In this document: positions 16,600 through 24,292 of the stretch, in pieces
Numbering within the stretch: the stretch's first letter is position 1
Layout: every line of letters begins with the position of its first letter
From: Millionella massiliensis
Lineage (GTDB): Bacteria; Bacteroidota; Bacteroidia; Bacteroidales; Rikenellaceae
Length of the DNA stretch: 64,000 bases
NCBI RefSeq assembly: GCF_900104655.1
Contig: NZ_FNWD01000002.1
Span: 2,712,246-2,776,245, forward strand
Reading direction: 5' to 3'
Translations under genes and position numbers: made by a program
The notes under the pieces: model-generated
Database searches by the model: none
What the model was told of the DNA's origin: nothing
The model's input: the letters and a program-made list of their open reading frames with translations, nothing else

Positions 16600-18096
16600 T
16601 TACTTGGGTTGGAAATTATAGACGATATTGCTTTGGGTACCAAAGTCGTAGAGGGTGATCTGGCGCAGGTTGTAGAGGTAGAGCCAGGAGTAGTAGAGCT
16701 GGTTGATATAGTTTCGTTTGGCAGTGTTTTCTTCGGTCTGCGCGGAGTTGATGTCCAGCACGTTGATCTGTCCCATCACGAAGGTTTCGAAGGCGGTTCG
16801 GTAGCGGCGCTGGGCGACGGTGTCGGCCATGCGGTAGACGGAGGTCAGTCCGGCCTGGTCCTGGTATCGCTGTACGGCCAGGGTCACACTCTGTTCGAAG
16901 TCGAGGTTGTCCTGTCGCACCTGGTTCTTTTCGACTTCGGCCTGCGACTTGGCCAGCTGGACGCGTCCTTTGCCCTGTCCCCAGTCGAGGATCGGGATGC
17001 GTACTCCGAGGCTGGCTACCTGATAGTTCTTCAGGTTGCGGTAGCTGTCGGTGAAGGTTTTGTCGCTGCCGGTGAAGCCGATCGAGGCGTAGACGTTCAC
17101 CTGGAAACCGCGGTTGGCACGGGCGTTGGCGATGATCTGCTGGGCTTCGAGCAGGCGGCGGCGGGTGTTGTGGTTGATGGGGTTGTTCCGTTTGGCCAGC
17201 TCCATCACCTGATCCAGCGTAATGTCGTAGGTGGGGGCTTCGTCGGGTACGTCGACATTGATCCACATGTCGTTGTTGAAACCCAGGAAGTTGCGGAACG
17301 AGTAGACGTTCTCCTTGTAACTCTGCAAGGCGGTGACCACACCGGCTTCGGCGTTGAGCTTGCCGAGTTTGAGCTGCAGCAGGTCGTTGTCCGAGATCAG
17401 TCCGCGTTCCTTTTTGGCTTGTGCGATTTCGTAGAGCTGGGTGGCGTTGGCGAGGTTCTGTTCGGCGATCTCCTTGTTGACGATCGAGAGCAGCAGGTTG
17501 AAGTAGTATTGGATGGTCTTGATGGAGACGGTCTCCATGTCGACAGCAAACTGCTGGATGGCCGCTTTGTAGCGTTCGGGTTCGATCTTCATCGACCAGT
17601 ACAGCGGGCGCGAGGTGATCAGGGGTTGTTCGAGGCTGATGACTGCCGGTACGCTGAGCCAGCTGGTCAGGGGGGCTCCGTCGAGCTGCTGGATGCGTTG
17701 CAGCTGCGACTGGATCGAGATCGTACCGCCGGTGTAGGGGATATTCTGGGTGATGGAGATGCCGGCGCTGCCCGAGAGCGAACTGCTGGGGATGAATTCA
17801 TAGGTTCCGTCCTCTTTCTGGTAGTTGGTGAGCGAGCGGTTCAGGCTGGGGAGGGTGCCGCTGAAGGTCATCGAGGGGAGCAGGTCGGCTTTGTAGTTGC
17901 GGTAGGTCCAGTAGGCCGATTCCAGCGTATTCTTGGCGATCATGGCGTCGATGGACTGCACCGATGCGATGGCCAGTGCCTGATCGAGTGTCAGCCGCAT
18001 GGTGTCGACGCTCGTCTGGGTTTGGGCGTGGCACTCGGCCAGACTTGTGCCGAGTGCCGCACCAAACAGTAGCAGGAGTATCTTTGTTTTCTTCAT
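16600..18096 (-). CDS. TolC-family outer-membrane efflux protein
   Basis: 498 residues. The signal MKKTKILLLLFGAALGTSLA-ECHAQ is followed by the repeated OEP pattern: DTMRLTLDQALAIASVQS near the start and DITLDQVMELAKRNNP in the second half, with long helices and YYFNLLLSIVNKEIAEQNLA. It forms the outer-membrane/periplasmic duct for the adaptor and ABC permease. Its first 26 codons plus the upstream DNA recur at 27300-27426, showing that this operon once existed in, or was copied to, the second efflux locus. Confidence 0.9.
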   Translation of the reverse strand: MKKTKILLLLFGAALGTSLAECHAQTQTSVDTMRLTLDQALAIASVQSIDAMIAKNTLESAYWTYRNYKADLLPSMTFSGTLPSLNRSLTNYQKEDGTYEFIPSSSLSGSAGISITQNIPYTGGTISIQSQLQRIQQLDGAPLTSWLSVPAVISLEQPLITSRPLYWSMKIEPERYKAAIQQFAVDMETVSIKTIQYYFNLLLSIVNKEIAEQNLANATQLYEIAQAKKERGLISDNDLLQLKLGKLNAEAGVVTALQSYKENVYSFRNFLGFNNDMWINVDVPDEAPTYDITLDQVMELAKRNNPINHNTRRRLLEAQQIIANARANRGFQVNVYASIGFTGSDKTFTDSYRNLKNYQVASLGVRIPILDWGQGKGRVQLAKSQAEVEKNQVRQDNLDFEQSVTLAVQRYQDQAGLTSVYRMADTVAQRRYRTAFETFVMGQINVLDINSAQTEENTAKRNYINQLYYSWLYLYNLRQITLYDFGTQSNIVYNFQPK

Positions 18097-18144
18097 GGGG
18101 GAGAACCGGTAGGGGGCTTATTCGTTATGGGGTGCTTCGGCGGG
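18019..18144 (-). repeat. Direct repeat, copy 1: TolC start plus permease-end stump
   Basis: About 126 bp covers the first 26 codons of the TolC gene, its leader, and a stump encoding PAEAPHNE-stop, the last codons of an ABC permease whose body is absent here. The same block is at 27300-27426, where the permease is intact and TolC is the stump. The two copies are collinear with a few base changes. Confidence 0.85.
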
Positions 18145-18152
18145 GCGTGGGA

Positions 18153-18821
18153 CTACGCCTGTATTTTTCCGTCGGCCATGCGCACGATGCGGGAGGTCTG
18201 GGCGGCGATTTTCTCGTCGTGGGTCACCATCACGATGGTGGTTCCGTCGGCGTTGAGCTGCTTGAGGATGGCCATGATTTCGGCACCCATCTTGGAGTCG
18301 AGGTTACCGGTCGGTTCGTCGGCGAGGATCACTTCGGGTGCCCCCATCAGGGCGCGGGCTATGGCCACACGCTGGCACTGACCGCCCGAGAGCTGGGTGG
18401 GGAAGTGTTTCATGCGGTGGGCCAGGTCGACCTTGGCGAGCACCTCTTCGGCCCGTTTGCGCATCTGTGCGGAACTCATCTCCCGGGGGCGGTAGAGCAT
18501 GGGCAGCAACACGTTGTCCAGCACGTTCAAGGCCGGAATCAGGTGGAAACTCTGGAAGATGAATCCGAGTTTTCGGTTGCGCAGGGCGGCGAGTTGTTTG
18601 TCGGTCATGCCGGCGCTGTTGACGCCGTCGATGGTCAGCGAGCCGGATGTGGGTTCGTCGAGCAGCCCCATGATGTTGAGCATGGTGGATTTGCCGCATC
18701 CGGAGGGCCCCATGATAGAGACGAACTCTCCCTTTTCGATGGTCAGGCTTACGCCGTCGAGTGCTTTGGTTTGTACTTCACTGGTATAGAATGTTTTGCA
18801 GATGTTGTCAAGGGTAATCAT
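18153..18821 (-). CDS. MacB/LolD-type ABC transporter ATPase, copy 1
   Basis: 222 residues. Walker [11 protein letters not shown]-loop FIFQSFHL, signature [15 protein letters not shown], Walker [10 protein letters not shown] and H-loop VMVTHDE are all intact. It differs from the ATPase at 29857-30525 at only three residues (D/E at 5, S/N at 14, M/L at 72). It would energise MacB-like permeases, but no permease lies next to it: directly after its stop comes the permease-end stump and then TolC. Either it works with the permeases 9 kb away or it is redundant. Confidence 0.9.
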   Translation of the reverse strand: MITLDNICKTFYTSEVQTKALDGVSLTIEKGEFVSIMGPSGCGKSTMLNIMGLLDEPTSGSLTIDGVNSAGMTDKQLAALRNRKLGFIFQSFHLIPALNVLDNVLLPMLYRPREMSSAQMRKRAEEVLAKVDLAHRMKHFPTQLSGGQCQRVAIARALMGAPEVILADEPTGNLDSKMGAEIMAILKQLNADGTTIVMVTHDEKIAAQTSRIVRMADGKIQA

Positions 18822-19002
18822 CGGCGGGAGAGGATTTAGGGATGAATTTTTGATGTTCCTATATTTTCGATGCTAAGAGGACGTGAGTTGTACCACGTTC
18901 AAATTTGTTTTGTTGGTTACGATATAAAAATCGATAAGGATAAGCGTCTTGTTTTTTATACTGTGCGGGTTGTTGTGCTGTTTGTTTGTCGTATTTATTT
19001 AT

Positions 19003-19296
19003 TTATCTGTTAGCGAGTGTATCTCCCGGAGCAAGTGTGAGCGAGCGTTTCAAGTAGCGGATGCCGTTGCTCGTATCTGCTTGTGCACAAGCGATTGCAC
19101 CCATGTAGCACCAGGGGCTGCACAAGTTGGGTAGTGCCTCGACGGCCTGGTTTAGCAGGGAAAGAGATGTTTCCCATTGGTTGAAGATAAACATTATTTT
19201 TCCATAATGTGCAAACTTTATAACATTATTAGGTGTATTTTTTTTAGAATCCTGTGGATTGTTGTAGGTGGAGGGGGTTATTGTATGGCTTGAAGA
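19003..19296 (-). pseudogene. TPR-protein remnant
   Basis: The frame is open for 97 codons but has no plausible start in its first half. The translated part shows a tetratricopeptide-like pattern: FAHYGKIMFIFNQWETSLSL, LNQAVEALPNLCSPWCYMG and AIACAQADTSNGIRYLKRSL, then TLAPGD. It is probably the decayed end of a TPR protein; a short real ORF from Met at 19194 cannot be excluded. It lies upstream of ATPase copy 1 on the same strand. Confidence 0.45.
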
Positions 19297-19419
19297 TTAG
19301 ATTGTTAGCCTGTATGTTAAATAGTTCTGATATTTTTGCAAACATGGCCGTATCCGTTTGGCGTATGGCCTGCCATAGCGGGGTCTCCAACAGGGACGGG
19401 GGAACTCGTTGGTTTTCAT
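19244..19419 (-). pseudogene. Frameshifted short ORF
   Basis: It starts MKTNEFPRP at 19419. The better frame then continues as LETPLWQAIRQTDTAMFAKI and SELFNIQANNLIFKPYNN to a stop at 19244, so a frameshift near 19390 is needed to join them. Both halves read like protein. It overlaps the open end of the TPR remnant in another frame. Function unknown. Confidence 0.35.
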
Positions 19420-19598
19420 GTGTGATTTGTTTTTTTTAGTCCATGCTATAATCAACACCTGAAAACGATCGGCTTTCAGGGAGTGTATTTTGATTTCCTG
19501 GGTGATTGCGGCATGCAAAAATATGTTTGATATGGATAGCCTGATACTTTATAATTCGGCAAAAATGATTAATATTGTGTATAATATTTATCAAATTA

Positions 19599-20725
19599 TT
19601 GTGCCGTGAGAGGAAAATTTTATGTATTATGTTTGCCTTATGTGGCTGCATCGCACGGGCGCAAAATGCGAGGGGCGAAACAAAAGTGCTCACTCTCTTC
19701 GAAGGAAAAGCAATCGAACAACTGGACATCAAAGGACAATTCGATGTCGAAATTCGACAGGGTACAACGCCTGGTTTCACCATCGAGGTCCCGGCAGAAG
19801 TTGTGGTGGACACGAGTTGGCATCCGGACGACTGGGAAATCCGTTCGGAAAATCCCTCCCAACCCAACCGCACCTTGTACTGCCGTCTGGATGCAGGCCG
19901 GCTGCGTCTGGACAACCACTGCAAGGTTCTCGAGAAGCAGGAACGCGGCTCACGAATGTGGTATGCGACCGACTTCTGCGGGCATCTGATTGTTACGGTC
20001 CCAAAGCTGAACGTTCTGCGATTCACGATGCGGAAGGGGGGAAGTCTGAGTGTGGACGACCATCTGCCCGTCACGTCGATGGAACTGAAAGTTTGGGGAA
20101 CTTCGACAAACATCAGCGGTGCAAACTGAAAGCCACCGAATCGATCTCCGTCGAAGTCTTTAACAGCAGCCAATTTGCAGCCGAAATCTGCAATACGCCG
20201 AACGTCCGAATCAAAGTGTTCAACAAAGGCTCGGGGCAACTCAAAGTGGACAGCGTCGCCCAGCTGCAGGCCGAAGCGTTTAATAGCGGGACGCTCGACC
20301 TGAATGTCGCGAATTGCAGTGTGGCTAACGTCAAGGTCTTCAACAAAGGACAGATAAGCGTCAGTGGCCAAATTGGGGCGCTAACCCAAAAGGCTTTCCA
20401 GAACGGAGTGTTGGATATCAGTAACTTGCAGGTCGACAAACTCATCAACGAACAGCAGGTGGTCGTCGCCGGAAAAGTGCAAGCCGGGAACTTGTCCATC
20501 GTCTCAAGCGGAGGAAGTTTCAGCTTCGGAAATAAGTCCTGCGTTGTTCAGGCCGCAGACGGCTGCGTATACATCTATGAAGTCGATCAAGCGGCTCAAG
20601 ACTTGCCTAAGGCTGGGAACCAGCAAAAGATCACGATGGATATCGGTACGTCGGTAATCATCACTGGCGGAGGCTACCAGGTGACCCAGCAGGACGGGAA
20701 AATTATTCTGACAAGACTAAAATAA
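19599..20725 (+). pseudogene. GIN-domain (DUF2807) putative adhesin, disrupted by a one-base frameshift
   Basis: The first frame encodes a signal-like segment (RKILCIMFALCGCIARAQ), then VLTLFEGKAIEQLDIKGQFD and VEIRQGTTPGFTIEVPAEV, the usual opening of head-GIN-domain proteins. It reaches GTSTNISGAN and stops at 20127-20129. The +1 frame continues at once as LKATESISVEVFNSSQFAAE, followed by repeated NV-VKVFNKGQISVSG-like strands, to a stop at 20725. Adding one C at about 20127 restores a single beta-helix-like protein of roughly 375 residues. The start is unclear: TTG at 19599, or ATG at 19629 with a short signal. Either a recent pseudogene, phase variation or a sequencing error. Confidence 0.7.
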
Positions 20726-20747
20726 TACAGTTTGTCTGTTAACAATG

Positions 20748-20778
20748 CGGGGAGAGCGCCGTTAGACGTCTCTCCCCG
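20748..20778 (+). terminator. Hairpin after the GIN-domain gene
   Basis: A 9-bp stem CGGGGAGAG/CTCTCCCCG (20748-20756 with 20770-20778) has a 13-base loop and lies 22 bp past the stop. No clear T-tract. Confidence 0.5.
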
Positions 20779-21138
20779 TGATGTTTACGCGGTTGTTTAT
20801 TTCGGATGGTGGATGATTAGAAAATCGTACTTTACCGGTTCTGATAAAACTTTTACGCAAGGGGCCTTGTTGGTCTGAGTATATGTATGTGCAAGGATTC
20901 GCACCTCGATAATCGGCGCATTCAAACCGCTCATGTCTCAGCGGTTCGAATGTACCCATCAATACCAAACCGATCCTTCGCTGGTGGTGTCGGCCATGAA
21001 GGGCCGTTGTCAGGTATTATCTCAGGGACCGCGAAGCCAGTAAATACCTTCGGCAGGAATATCCTTGAAGCGTGTCCGATAGTTGGGGGCAGATCCCGAC
21101 TGCGTCGAAACCTTCGCTATTGTGACTTCAGTTTTCAG
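20779..21138. other. Stretch without a recognisable gene
   Basis: Only short frames are present. On the minus strand, directly after the stop of the thioredoxin-like gene and in its frame, about 39 codons stay open (KVSTQSGSAPNYRTRFKDIP...YWLRGP). This may be the remains of a longer C-terminus or chance. Confidence 0.3.
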
Positions 21139-21747
21139 TTACTGCTCCGCCTCTTCTTTAGGTATGATTCCTTCACTTGTTTCCAGACGCGCAATCGTAT
21201 TTTTATATAATTCCCACATCTTCGGATTACCGATTGGCGAACCAGCCAGAACTACCCGATTGTTCCGATCCAACAGAAAGACATGAAATATTGTCTCATG
21301 GGGCAACTGTGGGTTGCTTCGTTCGAATGAATATGCCGTATCAATGAGTATGGGATGCGTAAATCGCATACTGTACGCAATTTGATCTAACTCCTGAGGT
21401 GTTGCATTATCTGCGTTTAGGATGAAGGCGAAACGGGTATGTTTGGCCTGATCATATGCTGTGATCAGTGATTCCCAGGTTAAAAGTTCTTTTAATTTGC
21501 AAGGTGTACAGCCCTCTGCATTGTAGTAGATAACCATTCGTGCATAAGTTGTCGTATCGAACGCCGTCCACACGATATCGCGTCCGTCGGCATGAACGAC
21601 AAAATCGTCTGGCAACGTCACCGATGAGCCGATCCACTGTTGCAGTGTGTCTGTACCGGATCGTCTCGCTCCGCATGCGTATAGCAGTACAATCGCGACA
21701 GCGGGGAAAAGAGAACGATAAATATAGCCCATAAATCTAATTCTCAT
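21139..21747 (-). CDS. Thioredoxin-fold lipoprotein with CxxC motif
   Basis: 202 residues. The N-terminal signal ends VAIVLLYACGARRSG (lipobox LYAC). The mature domain has a thioredoxin-like core: ARMVIYYNAEGCTPCKLKEL, with the redox pair C-T-P-C, RFAFILNADNATPQELDQI, HPILIDTAYSF and a cis-Pro-like region FHVFLLDRNNRVVLAGSPIG. Such TlpA-like lipoproteins act as periplasmic reductases or oxidases. Its ATG overlaps the end of the propeller gene by 11 bp, so the two are translationally coupled. Together with the Cys-rich NVEALA-like peptide upstream it suggests disulfide handling, which is inference. Confidence 0.75.
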   Translation of the reverse strand: MRIRFMGYIYRSLFPAVAIVLLYACGARRSGTDTLQQWIGSSVTLPDDFVVHADGRDIVWTAFDTTTYARMVIYYNAEGCTPCKLKELLTWESLITAYDQAKHTRFAFILNADNATPQELDQIAYSMRFTHPILIDTAYSFERSNPQLPHETIFHVFLLDRNNRVVLAGSPIGNPKMWELYKNTIARLETSEGIIPKEEAEQ

Positions 21748-22891
21748 GATGATTCGGGTCTGCTACATTAAACACAACAAGGATGGGATTCTGATATTCG
21801 GAATTGGCAGACATCAATGAATCTAATGTCGAGCTATGGGAAATGTGTCCTTTCTCAATATCTTCATTTGCATACAATGGATCGACTTGCATCGCGATAC
21901 GTCGATGCTGGTAAGCCAGAGGCACATATCCCCACGGATTGATTGTCAAACCTTCGCAAACCGGGATATCCTGTATCCGACGAACTTCACCGTCGGTCAA
22001 ATCGACCAAAAGATAATTTCCACCGGTCCCCACCATCAACTGCTGACCGATCTGACACGGTCGGGCCGCATGGAAAACCTTATTTTCCTTACGTGCATTC
22101 ATGATGACCTCGACATCGTTGATTCCGTCAGTATAACTCTCTGGTATATTTCCGTTGCCAAAATCAAACTCGAAAACAGGTTCCGGGCCGTTGTTCTGCG
22201 GATCAATCCGGTAAACCCGGTTGTCGAACGGGCGGCTGATCCAAATGATTCCGCTGTCGGCGACGCTTTGATAAGCACCACCGGCTATCGATGCCGGACA
22301 ATTTTCACGTGGCAGATACGGTGTATCCAGACCGCTGTCAATACGCCTTACCGTATACCCCGACTCACCCCGATTGCACGATGATACACCGTAAATCTTG
22401 CCGCCGCTGCACGCAATCCCTTTATTGAAAACAACACTCTCGGTCGGCTCGTCCCGTAAGAAATTGCCGTTCTTATCGAAAAACATCAACCGATGCGGGA
22501 GAATCGAACCAAGAACCAGTTCCTCTCCGTTCAAGCCTATCCCTCCAAGCTGGACATACTCATGCGGGCCTTTCCCCTGCGCTCCCACCGGGCATATCAA
22601 TTGCCCAAGCGTGTCGAACAAGTAAACTTTTTCCTGTTTCTGATCATAGATGACATAACGGTCTCCCCAATCCAAAATCTGTTCGATTTGACCCAACAAA
22701 ACGCCACGTAAAACGACATAAGAGGGATCGGTAAATATCTGCCCTGCTTCCTCTTCAGACAGGGCAGCCATGTCCAAATCGACACGGACAACCGGCACAA
22801 CAGGCTCTTCCGTCTGTTTCGTGCCACAAGAGGCCACACCAATGACGCAGACTGCGACGATCGCAATTCGTAAAAAAAATGTCTTCATCAT
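21737..22891 (-). CDS. 6-bladed beta-propeller lipoprotein (BF3351/DUF4934-like)
   Basis: 384 residues from the first of two tandem ATGs. The signal FFLRIAIVAVCVIGVASCG is a lipoprotein type. The mature part repeats propeller strands of the type DRYVIYDQKQEKVYLFDTLG, followed by GQGKGPHEYVQLG-like turns, SILPHRLMFFDKNGNFLRDE, ISRPFDNRVYRIDPQNNGPE and NYLLVDLTDGEVRRIQDIPV. Proteins of this class are common surface lipoproteins in Bacteroidales, often near NVEALA-type peptides, and their function is unknown. It is the middle gene of peptide-propeller-thioredoxin, 47 bp after the peptide gene. Confidence 0.8.
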   Translation of the reverse strand: MMKTFFLRIAIVAVCVIGVASCGTKQTEEPVVPVVRVDLDMAALSEEEAGQIFTDPSYVVLRGVLLGQIEQILDWGDRYVIYDQKQEKVYLFDTLGQLICPVGAQGKGPHEYVQLGGIGLNGEELVLGSILPHRLMFFDKNGNFLRDEPTESVVFNKGIACSGGKIYGVSSCNRGESGYTVRRIDSGLDTPYLPRENCPASIAGGAYQSVADSGIIWISRPFDNRVYRIDPQNNGPEPVFEFDFGNGNIPESYTDGINDVEVIMNARKENKVFHAARPCQIGQQLMVGTGGNYLLVDLTDGEVRRIQDIPVCEGLTINPWGYVPLAYQHRRIAMQVDPLYANEDIEKGHISHSSTLDSLMSANSEYQNPILVVFNVADPNHHEN

Positions 22892-22938
22892 ACTATGTAT
22901 TTTAAGGAGACAGGGACAAAATCCCTGTCTCCTTGTCG

Positions 22939-23130
22939 TTAACAACATATAAGCGTACCGTCACCGCTACACTCACAATAAATTGTTAAAGAACCATCCT
23001 GGTGCTCTTCAGTAATCTTTTCCACCGTCTGATAACCTGTGCTTTCTTCAACTTTTGCCATGGCCTCGATGTTGGCCAGCAGCATGTCGGAATTACTCCC
23101 GTCTTGTGGCTGTAAGTGAGACATCCACAC
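22939..23130 (-). CDS. NVEALA-like exported Cys-rich peptide (start unclear)
   Basis: 63 residues from GTG at 23130. The block SNSDMLLANIEAMAKVEEST matches the NVEALA-family pattern (DxLLxNVEALA), and the tail LTIYCECSGDGTLICC has four cysteines at the C-terminus. Upstream in the same frame lies a perfect signal-anchor segment (KSKIKILLFVVSGTILLGGG, from 23190), which NVEALA proteins need, but the codon before it is TAT and no ATG/GTG/TTG precedes it. Either translation starts at a rare codon, or the start was lost, or a base is missing near 23190. First gene of the operon, with its own promoter. Confidence 0.7.
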   Translation of the reverse strand: MWMSHLQPQDGSNSDMLLANIEAMAKVEESTGYQTVEKITEEHQDGSLTIYCECSGDGTLICC

Positions 23131-23255
23131 GCCTCCACCTAACAGAATTGTTCCTGATACTACAAACAGGAGTATTTTGATTTTGCTTTTATAATGTTAA
23201 ATTTTTTAAAATAATTAATTTGTGTTTATCTGGCATCTTCACCAGACTGTTACAT

Positions 23256-23286
23256 CAAATATAGTATAAAGCTGAATAATAAACAA
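23256..23286 (-). promoter_or_regulatory. Bacteroidota-type promoter for the NVEALA-propeller-thioredoxin operon
   Basis: The minus strand reads TTG, 20 bp, TATATTTG (box at 23256-23263), a good match to TTTG-N19/21-TAnnTTTG. The -33 end lies inside the hairpin that terminates the upstream lepB gene. Confidence 0.65.
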
Positions 23287-23325
23287 CAAAAAGAAATAAA
23301 AATATTTTTTATTTCTTTTTGTTGT
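23283..23325. terminator. AT-only hairpin, terminator of the lepB gene
   Basis: A perfect 20-bp stem (23283-23302 with 23306-23325) with a 3-base loop lies 34 bp after the lepB stop. Long A and T runs on both arms give a T-tract on either strand. Confidence 0.75.
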
Positions 23326-23358
23326 GCATCTATAGACAAGATAATGCAAATAATCGAC

Positions 23359-24240
23359 TTAGTGCAGTTTTTTCCCGTATCGGGACCATTGGCGTTCGCC
23401 GGTCACCGGATCATGCGAGTCCCATATCCGCGTTGCCACGCCGACAATGTAGTTCTCCGGGACAAAACCGAAATACCGCGAATCGAACGACGACAGCGCG
23501 TTGTCACCCGCTACGAAGTAATAGTTCTCCCGGAAGCGGTAGTGTGTAACCGGATGTCCGTCAATTCGGAACACACCCGTCGAATCGGTTGTCACGGAGC
23601 AGCCGGTCTCGCGTTGTATGATCGGGCGGTAGAGCCAGTACGACACGCTGTCCAGCCGTACCGTCGCACCACTGCGCGGCACATAGACCGGCCCGAAATC
23701 GCGGATGGTCCACTGAGGTATGCACCAGGGGTAGATCCGGTTTGGATTAGACCGTACATCGTTGTCGGACAGTCGTGCGATCATTCGCTGCGCGGGCAGG
23801 TATCCGACCGTGTCGCTGCGTCCCGCAATGCGGTAGAAGCCGCCTGCTACCGACAGGGTATCGCCCGGCAGTCCCACAATCCGTTTTACGAAAGCCTGGT
23901 TGATCCGGAACCAAATACCCTGTTCGCCGATGTTGGGAAAGTTGAACACCACGATGTCGTTGTGTTTCAGATTGCGCCATCCCGGCATTCGGAACACCCG
24001 CGGTTCCGAGGTGTCGGCGATGAAATCGGTCGATCGATAGATTCGTGCCCCGAAAATAAGCTTGTTGACCATGATCCGGTCACCCGGCCGGATGGTAGGG
24101 TACATCGACTCGGTGGGCACCGGGTAGCGATCCCATACAAAAATCCATAACACGTATTTCAGGACAATAAGTGTTATGAATACAAGGATAAGACGAAAAA
24201 TCCACGTTAGAATTCTGTCGATTTTATGCTGATCCATCAT
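23359..24240 (-). CDS. lepB: Signal peptidase I (S26 family)
   Basis: 293 residues. One N-terminal membrane segment (about 13-37, IFRLILVFITLIVLKYVLWI) is followed by the S26 boxes: VPTESMYPTIRPGD with nucleophile S45, DRIMVNKLIFG, INQAFVKRIVGLPGD with general base K119, and GDNALSSFDSRYFGFVP. It releases exported proteins from their signal peptides at the periplasmic face. A housekeeping lepB usually sits elsewhere in these genomes, so this copy, divergent from the ligase-like gene and upstream of the NVEALA operon, may be a dedicated accessory enzyme (inference). Confidence 0.9.
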   Translation of the reverse strand: MMDQHKIDRILTWIFRLILVFITLIVLKYVLWIFVWDRYPVPTESMYPTIRPGDRIMVNKLIFGARIYRSTDFIADTSEPRVFRMPGWRNLKHNDIVVFNFPNIGEQGIWFRINQAFVKRIVGLPGDTLSVAGGFYRIAGRSDTVGYLPAQRMIARLSDNDVRSNPNRIYPWCIPQWTIRDFGPVYVPRSGATVRLDSVSYWLYRPIIQRETGCSVTTDSTGVFRIDGHPVTHYRFRENYYFVAGDNALSSFDSRYFGFVPENYIVGVATRIWDSHDPVTGERQWSRYGKKLH

Positions 24241-24284
24241 GAAGATGCTTGCTTTTAACCGAAATGTCCGGTATCTTTAACAAT

Positions 24285-24292
24285 CAAAATTA
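24285..24292 (-). promoter_or_regulatory. -7 box for lepB
   Basis: TAATTTTG on the minus strand fits TAnnTTTG, 45 bp ahead of the lepB start. It overlaps the start codon of the divergent ligase-like gene. No good -33 element is seen. Confidence 0.4.
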
